DNA from: Planctomycetota bacterium
GTDB taxonomy: Bacteria > Planctomycetota > UBA1135 > JACQFD01
Direction: 5' to 3'
NCBI GenBank assembly: GCA_016792805.1
Contig: JAEUHX010000073.1
Coordinates: 1 to 64,000, forward strand
DNA length: 64,000 nt
Shown: piece after piece, positions 18,817-26,520 of the stretch
How the letters are laid out: every line of letters starts with the position of its first letter
How positions within the stretch are numbered: the stretch's first letter is position 1
Made by a program: the position numbers and the translations under genes
Notes under the pieces: generated by a model
Told to the model about the DNA's origin: nothing
Databases searched by the model: none
Seen by the model: the letters and a program-made list of their open reading frames with translations, nothing else

Positions 18817-19346
18817 AGCGATCGAATCGTGCGGTCGGCGGGGGTGAGCCGCTCGCGCAGGACGGCGCGCGCCCGATGGAGGTGGCTCGAGACGGTGTTC
18901 TCCGGAATCTGGAGGTGCGCGGCGATCTCGGCCGTCGACTGCCCGAGTACCGCCTGCAGCAGCAGGCACTCACGCGCCGCCGCGGGCAGTGCCGCCAGCG
19001 CACGTAACAAATCCTCGTCAGGCGGCTCCGTCTGCCCTCGGCTCGGGACCGCGTCGGGCTCCACCCCGCGATCCGCCAACAGCTCCGCGCGCCGCTTTCG
19101 CCGCGCGTCTGAGGCTACGAATCGAACAATTTGAGACATCCAAGCAGAGAACCGCGTTCCCGGAGTAAAAGTATGAAGTTTCCGCAGCGCCACCAGCGCC
19201 GCCTCTTGCAACACGTCGTCAGCTTCGGCGCGCGACGCATGTGCCGCCGCAACAACCCACAAAAACCGCGCCTGCTCCTGAAAGAGCGCAGCAAACCCCT
19301 CCGCCGTGAGTGAACGCGCGGAGAATGCACTAAAGAGTCTTCGCAT
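18813..19346 (-). CDS. RNA polymerase ECF sigma factor
   Basis: A 177-residue sigma factor. Region 2 is visible as ADDVLQEAALVALRKLHTF with RFSAWMSQIVRFVASDARRK, and region 4 as ALPAAARECLLLQAVLGQST and IPENTVSSHLHRARAVLRER. There is no region 1 or 3, as in the ECF class. I chose the ATG at 19346 (MRRLFSAFSARSLTAEGF). The stop overlaps the start of the membrane partner by four bases. A Cys-rich exported peptide gene ends 71 bases upstream on the same strand, so the three may form one transcript. The regulon cannot be inferred from this window. Confidence 0.92.
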   Translation of the reverse strand: MRRLFSAFSARSLTAEGFAALFQEQARFLWVVAAAHASRAEADDVLQEAALVALRKLHTFTPGTRFSAWMSQIVRFVASDARRKRRAELLADRGVEPDAVPSRGQTEPPDEDLLRALAALPAAARECLLLQAVLGQSTAEIAAHLQIPENTVSSHLHRARAVLRERLTPADRTIRSL

Positions 19347-19417
19347 CGCGAGCGCGGGCGATGCCGCGCGATGGTCGAGGAGCAGGCGTGGCTGCCTTCG
19401 GAGGCACGGCCCAGAGG

Positions 19418-19723
19418 TTACTTCGCCGGTGCCTCGGCGCAGTGGTCCGGTTTTCCTCCATCGGCGCAGCAACCGGCCGGCGCATCACCACAGCCGCCGT
19501 CCGTCGCGCCGCAATCGGCTGCCTTGGGCGCCTCGCCGCACGTTGCGCCCTTCGGCATCTCGCAGCAGACGGGGGTCGGCTCGTCGCAGCAAACCGGCGG
19601 ACAGGGGACGCAGCAGTCCTGCTTCGCCGACGGCGCCGTCGGGTTCGCCGTCTGGTTCTGCAACATGGGAACGGCGCCCGCTGCCGCGCAGCTGAGCACA
19701 AGGCACGTCACAAGGATCTTCAT
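19418..19723 (-). CDS. Cys-rich exported small protein (101 aa)
   Basis: An N-terminal signal sequence (MKILVTCLVLSCAAAGAV) is followed by about 80 residues with 13 Cys, many in CC pairs such as DCCVPCPPVCC and PVCCEMP, with Asp, Gly, Pro and Ala between. No family is recognised. Such composition could bind metal ions or form a disulfide-rich structure outside the cell, which is inference. I chose the ATG at 19723 because it begins the signal sequence; the frame upstream looks non-coding. It lies 71 bases ahead of the ECF sigma gene on the same strand, which suggests a functional link. Confidence 0.65.
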   Translation of the reverse strand: MKILVTCLVLSCAAAGAVPMLQNQTANPTAPSAKQDCCVPCPPVCCDEPTPVCCEMPKGATCGEAPKAADCGATDGGCGDAPAGCCADGGKPDHCAEAPAK

Positions 19724-19907
19724 CGGTCGACTCTGAGAGGTGAGGCCGGGCACGATCGCCCGGCACCCACCGACGGCTTGTCGCGCGCGCCGGCTTGCAG
19801 CCTTCTGTCGCGTGGGGACCGCCAAGGGGGGGCTCCCCGATCCGAGGCCTCCTTCGACCGCACCGAACTGTTCGCTCCCCGCCGGGGCCGCACTTCTTAG
19901 AAATACC

Positions 19908-20321
19908 ATGCCCTACCTCATGCGCGAATCGGAGTCATCGGTTCTGGGAAAAGCCGAAGACGGAAGCCTGAAATACCCGAGCAAGCTGACCGGGATGGCC
20001 GAATGTGTGGCGTTTGTCCAAGCCGTGACAAGTGCCCCGCCGACGACGCAGTGGAGACGGGGAGAATTCGTCAAGGAAGCCAAGGCTGGCTCCATCGCTC
20101 GTGGAACCGCAGTTGCAACCTTTGACGAGAATGGGAAGTACCCAACGGACACGAAGGGAAAGCATGCCGCGATCTATCTCAGTCACGACGCCGCTGGGAT
20201 CACAGTTCTCGATCAGTGGGCTGCACAGGGAGAAGTCAACAAGCGCACAATTCGTTACAAAGGGACCGCGTCTACGGAGACTCGGAGCAACAACGGCGAT
20301 TGGTTCTACGTGATCGAATAG
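19908..20321 (+). CDS. BPSL0067 family protein (CHAP/NlpC-like)
   Basis: A 137-residue protein matching the BPSL0067 family. A Cys in GMAECVAFVQAVT (Cys33) and a later His in HAAIYLSHDAAG (His86) give the Cys-His arrangement of CHAP/NlpC-P60 peptidases. ARGTAVATFDENGKY and a Trp-Gln (DQW) core follow the family pattern. A peptidoglycan amidase or toxin-like role is plausible but unproved. There is no signal peptide, so export, if any, would use another route. I see no immunity partner: the gene stands alone, with a repeat-filled gap of 720 bases downstream. Its composition is more AT-rich than its neighbours. Confidence 0.75.
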   Translation: MPYLMRESESSVLGKAEDGSLKYPSKLTGMAECVAFVQAVTSAPPTTQWRRGEFVKEAKAGSIARGTAVATFDENGKYPTDTKGKHAAIYLSHDAAGITVLDQWAAQGEVNKRTIRYKGTASTETRSNNGDWFYVIE

Positions 20322-20522
20322 TATCTACTTCATGAGGTGCTCTCAGGCGCCGCTGCGCTTGCGACCTCGGAGATCGGTAATTGTTGATCGACGCCCGCCC
20401 TCGCGGCGAGGCGCGCGGCCTAGGACTCACACCCGGCGCCCACCGACGCAATCATGTGATCGCGTGAGATGCTCGGCAGCCAGTTCTCACCCTTTCCGGC
20501 TTTACTGATAAGGGACGGCTTC

Positions 20523-20849
20523 GAATGGGGCGTGGTCGGTCTTGGCGCGGCGAGTTCCGCAGACGCGAGGCCATGGCGTGCGCAGAATCCGATGGGCGCG
20601 AAGCGCCGATCGAATTCTGCGCAGCCGATGAGCCGCCGAGCGTCGGGAGGTCATGACAGGATTCCTCCGCAGAGCGAGCGCGAGGAGTCGGCGCTTAGCG
20701 CAAGGCGCGCGGCCGCAGGCGTAGCGAGAAGCTACGCCGAGGTCGCGCAATGCCGCGCTGGGTGCCGAGGCCCGCGCGCAGCTCGGAGGAATCCTGGAAT
20801 GGCCACTTGGACTGTCCGCTGCCGAGCCAAGACCGACCACGCCCCATTC
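20523..20849 (+). mobile_element. MITE-like inverted-repeat element, full copy 2
   Basis: The left end (20523-20551) and the reverse complement of the right end (20821-20849) match at 28 of 29 positions, giving a 327-base element with no gene. An internal hairpin at 20580-20622 pairs GCGCAGAATCCGAT with ATCGAATTCTGCGC. Compared with copy 1 the end of the stem has changed on both sides (GAC/GTC to GAT/ATC), so pairing is kept. The palindromic unit GGTCGGCGC-AC-GCGCCGACC lies just outside at 20897-20916 with a degenerate copy at 20942. The rest of the 20322-21041 gap holds no recognisable gene. Confidence 0.65.
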
Positions 20850-20896
20850 TTCCCGAGGCGCAAGTCGAAAGCCGCGCGCGCACGCGCGCGCTCACC

Positions 20897-20958
20897 GGTC
20901 GGCGCACGCGCCGACCCCACTTTTCGATTTGGGAGTAGCTAGCACGCGCCGACTCCAT
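20897..20958 (+). repeat. Short palindromic repeat unit beside element copy 2
   Basis: The palindrome GGTCGGCGCACGCGCCGACC at 20897-20916 is followed by CCCACTTTT. A second half unit (GCACGCGCCGACTCCATT) lies at about 20942-20959. The unit is placed on the right side of the inverted-repeat element, as in copies 1 and 3. Confidence 0.6.
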
Positions 20959-21041
20959 TCGGGGCTGCCGTCTAGCCGCCGACGAACGGCCCGACAAAAA
21001 TCCTTGGACTGCGGGGCCCACCGTCCGCTTCTTGAGCGCCT

Positions 21042-22445
21042 GTGACCACGACCTCGACGAAGCCCTCCGCCGACGCCGCCAGCTACCCGCGCTCCGTGCC
21101 GTTCATCATCGGCAACGAAGCGAGCGAGCGGTTCAGCTTCTACGGCATGCGCAGCATTCTGACGGTCTTCCTGGCCGAACAGCTCTTCTCGGCGCTTCCG
21201 ACAGAGGAGCAGCGCAAGGCGGAAGCCAAAGCCGTCTTCCACGCATTTGTGATGGGAGTCTACTTTTTCCCGCTGCTCGGCGGCTGGATCTCTGACCGCC
21301 TGCTCGGAAAGTACAGAACCATCTTTTGGCTTTCGATCGTGTACTGCGTCGGCCAGGCTTGCCTCGCCGCGTCGACGACCTCGAAATGGGGCTTCTACAC
21401 GGGGCTCACGCTCATCGCGCTCGGCAGCGGCGGCATCAAGCCGTGCGTCTCGGCATTCGTCGGCGACCAATTCACCGCCGCCAACAAACATCTCGCGGCC
21501 AAGATCTTCGCGGCCTTTTATTGGTCGATCAATCTCGGGTCGTTTTTTGCGTCGCTCTCGATTCCGAAGATTCGTGAACATTACGGGGCACCCGCTGCCT
21601 TCGCCGTCCCCGGCGTGCTCATGGCGATCTCAACGATCGTGTTCTGGGCGGGGCGAAGCACCTATGTGGAGATTCCGCCGAAGCCCAAAGATCCGCACTC
21701 GTTCTGGCGCGTCGTGATGAGTGCATTTCGCGGTCGGAAAGGCGGCGCCCATTGGCTCGACGCCGCGCGCGCCGAGCACCCGAGCGATGCCGTGGAAGGG
21801 GCGAAGGCCGTGCTGCGCGTGCTGCTCGTATTCCTGCCGACGCCGTTCTTCTGGATGCTTTTCGATCAGAAGGCCTCCACGTGGGTGCTCCAGGCGAAGC
21901 GAATGGACTTGGTCGTCGGACCCTGGAAATTTGATCCTTCCCAGCTGCAGTTCATCAATCCCGCATTGGTGATGGTGCTGATTCCGCTCTGCGCCACGGT
22001 GCTCTATCCCGCCGCCGCGCGCCTCGGCTATGAGCTGAAACCGCTGCGCCGGATGACGATCGGCATGCTGCTCGCCGCGGCGAGCTTCGCCATGGTCGCC
22101 GCCATCGAGCGCGAGCTCGACGCGGGAGTCAAGCTCTCCGTATTGTGGCAAGTGGCCCCCTATGTCTCGCTCACCCTCGGCGAAGTGCTGCTTTCCACGA
22201 CGGGGCTCGAGTTCGCCTATTCACAGGCGCCGCCCGCCATGAAGAGCACGATCATGAGCTTCTGGAATCTCGCCGTGTCGGCGGGGAATCTGGCCGTCAT
22301 GATCGTGGAAGGGCTCAATCTGTACGGTCAGGGACAGGTGGTGGAGAAGCTCCTTCTGTATGGAGGAATCACTGCTGTGGCGGGGCTCGCGCTCGGCGTG
22401 ATCGCACGAAGTTACAAGACGGTCGACTACTACAGAACGGCGTGA
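21042..22445 (+). CDS. POT family proton-dependent peptide transporter
   Basis: A 467-residue integral membrane protein of the POT/PTR2 branch of the major facilitator superfamily. It imports di- and tripeptides with protons. The family signature is clear in the first helix (GNEASERFSFYGM, equal to ExxERFxYY), with FFPLLGGWISDRLLGKYRT and GSGGIKPCVSAFVGDQF following. Twelve or more hydrophobic helices are evident. I chose the GTG at 21042. The last four bases (GTGA) also contain the GTG start of the next gene, so the two are coupled. An exported metalloprotease-like product with a peptide transporter suggests peptide scavenging, as inference. Confidence 0.93.
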   Translation: MTTTSTKPSADAASYPRSVPFIIGNEASERFSFYGMRSILTVFLAEQLFSALPTEEQRKAEAKAVFHAFVMGVYFFPLLGGWISDRLLGKYRTIFWLSIVYCVGQACLAASTTSKWGFYTGLTLIALGSGGIKPCVSAFVGDQFTAANKHLAAKIFAAFYWSINLGSFFASLSIPKIREHYGAPAAFAVPGVLMAISTIVFWAGRSTYVEIPPKPKDPHSFWRVVMSAFRGRKGGAHWLDAARAEHPSDAVEGAKAVLRVLLVFLPTPFFWMLFDQKASTWVLQAKRMDLVVGPWKFDPSQLQFINPALVMVLIPLCATVLYPAAARLGYELKPLRRMTIGMLLAAASFAMVAAIERELDAGVKLSVLWQVAPYVSLTLGEVLLSTTGLEFAYSQAPPAMKSTIMSFWNLAVSAGNLAVMIVEGLNLYGQGQVVEKLLLYGGITAVAGLALGVIARSYKTVDYYRTA

Positions 22446-23767
22446 AGACACCTTTCGCTCTGGCCGCTCCGGCGGCCCTCCTGCTCCTCGGCGGCGACGG
22501 CGCCTCGCGCGTCGCGCCGCCGCCCGCCGCCATCGTCGAGCGCTTCGGCCTCGTCGAGCGCTACACGCAGTGCCTGCTCGTCGAGGGCACTCCTTTTGTG
22601 GCAACGGCCGCCGTGGCGCCGCAGGCGCTGCTCGAAGCGGAGTTCCTCGCGCGCGCCATGGTGGGGCCGCGCTCGGAGATCCTGCGCGCGCTGGGTGAGA
22701 GCGGCACTCGATTTGTGGCGATGTCCGTCCGCGAGCGCACCTGCGACGTGGACGAGCACGCGGATCTCTATCCTTCCGCTTATTGGAACAAGCGCGCGCG
22801 CGGACTCGGCGCCACGGCGGAGCGTCCCGCGGTCAGCGCGGGCGAGGAGAACCTGCTCGGCCTCGAGGGCGATCCCTATTCCACGGAGTCGATCTTCATC
22901 CACGAGTTCGGCCACGCGATTCACGAGCGGGCGCTCGCGCGCGTCGATCCCACTTTCGACGGCCGACTGCGCCGCGCCTTCGAGTCGGCTCTGGCGGCCG
23001 GATTGTGGAAAGGTACCTATGCGGCCAGCAACCGTATGGAATATTGGGCGGAAGGGACGCAGAGTTGGTTTGACACTAATCGAGCCAACGACGCGCAGCA
23101 CAACGACGTGGCGACGCGAGAAAAGTTGCGTTCCTACGACAAAGCGCTCGCCGCGCTTTTATTAGAAGTCTACGGCGATCGTCCTTGGCGCTACCGCAAG
23201 CCGACGCAGCGCAAGAACGATCCGCACCTCGCGGGCTTCGACTGGCGCACAGCTCCGAAGTTCGCGTGGACGCCGCAGGAAAGCGACGCCTACCAGAAGT
23301 GGGAGAAGCTCGAGAAGGAGACCGCCCGGCGCGCGGGCGAGCCCGAGCGAGCTTGGCTTGAGCGCAGCGCTGCTGCCGGCATCGCGACGAGCTGCGTCAC
23401 CCTCGGTCTGCGCTACCGCGACGGCGCCGACGGCTTGGCTCGCGACGATCGCGAAGCGGTCCGCTGGTTCCAAAGAGCGGTCGAGCTTGGCCTCGTCGAA
23501 GCAATGGATCACCTCGGCTGGATGGTGGCCCAGGGGCGCGGTGCGCCGCGCGATGAGCCCCAGGCCGTCGCCCTCTACCGGCGCGCCGCCGAGCGCGGCT
23601 GCGCCCAGGCGATGTGGAATCTCGCGCGCCACCTCCAGGACGGGCGCGGCGTACGCGTCGACCTTGCCCAGGCCAAGGTGTGGCTTGCGCGGGCGGCGGC
23701 GCGCGGCCACGCCGCCGCCCGCAACGCGCTGCCCACGGCGCCGGCCTCCCGCCCGGGCGGACGCTAG
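22442..23767 (+). CDS. Exported zinc metalloprotease-like protein with Sel1 repeats
   Basis: The 441-residue protein begins with a signal-like hydrophobic stretch (FALAAPAALLLLGGDG). The zincin motif HEFGHAIHE lies at residues 154-162, with a likely third ligand Glu in RMEYWAEGTQSWF about 45 residues later, as in gluzincins. The C-terminal part (from about residue 310) contains two to three Sel1-like repeats (LGLRYRDGADGLARDDREA, LGWMVAQGRGAPRDEP, LARHLQDGRGVRVDLAQ). The GTG at 22442 overlaps the stop of the peptide transporter gene. The fusion of a HEXXH protein with Sel1 repeats is unusual, and the substrate is unknown. Confidence 0.8.
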   Translation: MKTPFALAAPAALLLLGGDGASRVAPPPAAIVERFGLVERYTQCLLVEGTPFVATAAVAPQALLEAEFLARAMVGPRSEILRALGESGTRFVAMSVRERTCDVDEHADLYPSAYWNKRARGLGATAERPAVSAGEENLLGLEGDPYSTESIFIHEFGHAIHERALARVDPTFDGRLRRAFESALAAGLWKGTYAASNRMEYWAEGTQSWFDTNRANDAQHNDVATREKLRSYDKALAALLLEVYGDRPWRYRKPTQRKNDPHLAGFDWRTAPKFAWTPQESDAYQKWEKLEKETARRAGEPERAWLERSAAAGIATSCVTLGLRYRDGADGLARDDREAVRWFQRAVELGLVEAMDHLGWMVAQGRGAPRDEPQAVALYRRAAERGCAQAMWNLARHLQDGRGVRVDLAQAKVWLARAAARGHAAARNALPTAPASRPGGR

Positions 23768-23863
23768 CCGGGCGACGGCACCGGCGGCTTCGAGTATCTT
23801 CGTCGCCCGATTTTTCGCCCCGGGGCCCCCGGGGTTCCCCGGTTCCCCAAGGATTCGAACTCC

Positions 23864-24739
23864 ATGGCAATTCAAAGCGTTGGCGTGATTGGTTGCGGCC
23901 TGATGGGCCACGGCATTGCACAGGTGGCCGCCACGGGCGGCTGCGAGGTGACGGTCGTCGAGGCCGATCCGACCGCCCTCGACAAAGGCGTGAAGCGCAT
24001 CGAGGGCTCGCTCATGAAGCTCGTCGAGAAGGGGAAGCTCCAGGCGACCGAAGCGACGGCAATCCGCAATCGCATTCATCCCTCGACGAAGCTCTCCGAC
24101 GTCGCGCAGTGCGATCTCGTCGTGGAGGCGATTGTTGAGAATCTCGACGCGAAGAAGTCGCTCTTCGCCGAGCTCGGCCGCATCACGAAGCCGAGCTGTA
24201 TTCTTGCATCCAACACTTCGTCGTTCCCAATCGGCGAAATGGGCGACGCGTCGGGCCGCCCGCAGCGCATGGTCGGATTGCACTTTTTCAATCCGGTGCA
24301 GCTGATGGCGCTGGTCGAGGTGGTGCGCACAACGAAGACTGAGGAGAGCGCCTTCAAGGATGCTTTCGAATTCGGCAAGCGGTGCGGCAAGACGCCCGTT
24401 GCGGCAAAGGACACGCCCGGATTTATTGTGAATCGCCTCTTGGTTCCGTATCTGTTGGAAGCGATTCGTATGATTGAGCGCGGCGACGCGACGCCGGAAG
24501 ACATCGATACGGCGATGCGGCTCGGCTGCGGCTACCCAATGGGGCCGCTGCATTTGCTCGATTATGTCGGCCTCGACACGACGCAGTTCATCGCCGACGG
24601 CTGGGAGCGCCGCTTTCCAAGCGAGCCGCTCTTCAAGGTCCCCGGCGAACTCAAGGACCTCGTGAAGCAGGGTCGGCTTGGCCGCAAGAGCGGCCGCGGC
24701 TACTACGAGTGGGAAGGCGACAAGATCAAGGGAAAGTAG
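23864..24739 (+). CDS. 3-hydroxyacyl-CoA (3-hydroxybutyryl-CoA) dehydrogenase
   Basis: A 291-residue enzyme that oxidises or reduces 3-hydroxyacyl-CoA with NAD(P) in the cytoplasm. The Rossmann motif GVIGCGLMGHGIAQ is at residues 7-20, followed by the acidic residue of strand 2 (VVEAD). The catalytic His is in VGLHFFNPVQLM and the substrate side in DTPGFIVNRLL. The C-terminal dimer domain (GCGYPMGPLHLLDYVGLDT) and the YYEW ending are standard. The length fits the short, single-function family. It may work with the thiolase at 8368, which is not adjacent. The gene stands alone between the zincin gene and the hydrolase gene. Confidence 0.95.
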   Translation: MAIQSVGVIGCGLMGHGIAQVAATGGCEVTVVEADPTALDKGVKRIEGSLMKLVEKGKLQATEATAIRNRIHPSTKLSDVAQCDLVVEAIVENLDAKKSLFAELGRITKPSCILASNTSSFPIGEMGDASGRPQRMVGLHFFNPVQLMALVEVVRTTKTEESAFKDAFEFGKRCGKTPVAAKDTPGFIVNRLLVPYLLEAIRMIERGDATPEDIDTAMRLGCGYPMGPLHLLDYVGLDTTQFIADGWERRFPSEPLFKVPGELKDLVKQGRLGRKSGRGYYEWEGDKIKGK

Positions 24740-24849
24740 CTCGATCCGGTGACCGCCGCGCCGTCGCCGAGTGATCCTCGGCGGCGGGTGTGGCGGGGCG
24801 GGCGCGCGATTGTTCGGTTCGGGAGGCGTTCCCCGCTCGATGGCGCAAG

Positions 24850-25845
24850 ATGCCTTCGATGAACTGCCCGTCGTGCAACAAGTCCTCAAACCTGCAGGAT
24901 CTCGCATGGTCGGGGGCATATTTCGGATGCCACCACTGCGGCAAGGCCGGCTCCAACGCGAGCTGGATTGCTAAGAATCCAAGCCAGAAGGGGACATTCT
25001 TTTTCAAAGACGAGGCCACGGAGCAGAAGACGGGGTGGCTGCGAAAGCAGATCGAAGCGCAGGTGTTCGCTCGCGGGAATTTCCAGAGCGACAACATGAA
25101 GAACGCGATGCCGCTCAATCTCGACGCCAACGACGGCACGGCGGCTCGAGTCAAGATTCACATCGTGCGCGACGGCGTCGATTTGATCGGTCGATACTAT
25201 TCGCCGCCTTCGGGGCAGGGGAGGAAGACGATTCTGCTGCTCTCAGGGAGCGGCGCGGCAGCGGTCGAATATTGCAGGCCGATCGTGGAAGGCTACTTAA
25301 GGCTCGGCTATTCGGTGCTGCTCGTCGACTATCGCGGCTTCGGCGCGAGCTCCGGCAGTCCCACTTCCAAAGGCACCTATAAAGACTCGGAGGCAATGTG
25401 GGCGTACTTGACGTGGCCGGAGGTGGGGTTCGGGCGCGCGCTGAAGCCGGACGACATCGTAGTACACGGATACTCGCTCGGCTCGGGTCCAGCCGTGCAT
25501 TTGTGCCGAAAGCACACGAATCCATCCCCGGCGGGGCTCGTGCTCCACTGCCCGATGGCGAGCGCGGGAGCGAACGCGAGCTTGGCATTCGGCGGAGGCG
25601 TGCTGGGTGGCGCAGTGGGGCGCTTGACGAATTGTTATGCGGCGTTCAACAATGAGAAGAAAGTCGGCGCGCTGAAGCTCCCGACGATGGTAATCACGGG
25701 AAGCACCGATCGCATGAAGGCGCAGGGGGTGAAGCTGAAGGGGCTGATGTCGCAGGCGGTTGCGCACGAGTACACGGGCGGCCACATGGACCAAGGGAAG
25801 ATCTTCTCGAGCGGCGACCTCGCGAACTTCCTGGCGAAGCTCTAG
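24850..25845 (+). CDS. Alpha/beta hydrolase with N-terminal zinc ribbon
   Basis: The first 35 residues carry two Cys pairs (CPSC and CHHC) that form a probable zinc ribbon. They are followed by a spacer and an alpha/beta hydrolase domain similar to Bem46/ABHD17-like serine hydrolases. The nucleophile elbow GYSLGSG lies near residue 215. LLVDYRGFGASSG is the oxyanion region, and the late His is in TGGHMDQG. This ribbon-plus-hydrolase arrangement is not a standard domain combination known to me. The start could be at 24850 or 24859. The substrate is unknown and no partner gene is evident. A repeat-rich gap of 675 bases follows. Confidence 0.8.
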   Translation: MPSMNCPSCNKSSNLQDLAWSGAYFGCHHCGKAGSNASWIAKNPSQKGTFFFKDEATEQKTGWLRKQIEAQVFARGNFQSDNMKNAMPLNLDANDGTAARVKIHIVRDGVDLIGRYYSPPSGQGRKTILLLSGSGAAAVEYCRPIVEGYLRLGYSVLLVDYRGFGASSGSPTSKGTYKDSEAMWAYLTWPEVGFGRALKPDDIVVHGYSLGSGPAVHLCRKHTNPSPAGLVLHCPMASAGANASLAFGGGVLGGAVGRLTNCYAAFNNEKKVGALKLPTMVITGSTDRMKAQGVKLKGLMSQAVAHEYTGGHMDQGKIFSSGDLANFLAKL

Positions 25846-25857
25846 CCGCTTCACGGA

Positions 25858-25924
25858 AAAGTGGGGTCGGCGCGTGCGCCTTCATCTCACCCGAAAAGTG
25901 GGGTCGGCGCGTGCGCCGACCGGT
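25858..25924 (-). repeat. Palindromic repeat units beside element copy 3
   Basis: Two units, read on the minus strand, lie in tandem. A partial one is at about 25858-25880, and a full one at about 25894-25924 has AAGTGGGGTCGGCGC and GCGCCGACC arms. The order palindromic unit then inverted-repeat element mirrors copies 1 and 2. Confidence 0.55.
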
Positions 25925-25972
25925 GGAAGCGCGCGTGCGCGCGTGGCGGGCGGGCGGGTTGTGCCTCGGGAT

Positions 25973-26299
25973 GAATGGGGCGTGGTCGGTCTTGGCTCGG
26001 CAGCGGACAGTCCAAGAGGCCATTCCAGGATTCCTCCGAGCTGCGCGCGGGCCTCGGCGCCCCGCGCGGCGTTGCGCGTCCTCGGCGTAGCGTCTCGCGA
26101 CGCCTGCGGCGCGCGCCTTGCGCTAAGCGCCGAGTCCTCGCGCGGGGTCTGGGGATTTTTCGTTAATTCCCCCCCGGAGGGTGCGGGGCCTTCGTGGTGC
26201 GTTTAACCCTCGCGGGGGTTCGGGCGTTTGTTTTTGGGCCCGCGCCCTGGCCTCGCATCTGCGGAACTCGCCGCGCCAAGACCGACCCACGCCCCATTC
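25973..26299 (-). mobile_element. MITE-like inverted-repeat element, full copy 3 (inverted)
   Basis: The left end (25973-26001) equals the reversed right end of copy 2, and the right end (26270-26299) is the other inverted repeat with one extra G, so this copy is in the opposite orientation to copy 2. It has the same total length (327 bases). Bases about 26145-26250 are colinear with copy 2 without gaps but carry dense substitutions, while both flanks match closely. No gene is encoded. Confidence 0.6.
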
Positions 26300-26410
26300 C
26301 TAGCCGTCTCCCAATTGGTGAAGCCGGATCATGGCACTCTCGGACGTGTGGGGATCACTCGTGATCGCCAACCCACTAGCTATTTGTGCGCGACTGCATA
26401 TTTGCTGAAG

Positions 26411-26460
26411 TAGGGCGCGGGCTTGCCCGCGACGATCTCGGCGGCGCATGCGCCGCCGGA
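26411..26460. repeat. 50-base direct repeat, copy 1
   Basis: The sequence from TAGGGCGCGGGC to GCGCCGCCGGA is identical to 29397-29446. It contains two hairpins: GCGGGC-TT-GCCCGC, and the perfect palindrome CGGCGGCGCATGCGCCGCCG. The two copies stand on either side of the FG-GAP protein gene in the same orientation. It resembles a REP-type element. Confidence 0.7.
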
Positions 26461-26465
26461 AGAGA

Positions 26466-26505
26466 CATCGCGGGTGGGCCGCCGCTTCGTGACCCACCCG
26501 CGATG
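26466..26505 (-). terminator. Strong hairpin after FG-GAP gene (terminator-like)
   Basis: A perfect 13-base inverted repeat (CATCGCGGGTGGG at 26466-26478, CCCACCCGCGATG at 26493-26505) lies 16 bases after the stop of the minus-strand FG-GAP gene. There is no T-tract, so a factor-independent terminator is not proved; a 3'-end stabilising stem is equally possible. The 50-base repeat follows it. Confidence 0.45.
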
Positions 26506-26520
26506 AGTGACTTTCAACGA

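Noticed and set aside
23821..23863. tRNA-like GGATTCGAACTCC text before the dehydrogenase gene
   Set aside because: No acceptor stem or D-arm can be built around it, and it lies directly before a start codon.
24757..24785. Hairpin after the 3-hydroxyacyl-CoA dehydrogenase gene as a terminator
   Set aside because: The stem (CGCCGAG with CTCGGCG) is short and lacks a T-tract on the coding strand; similar short stems are common in this GC-rich sequence.
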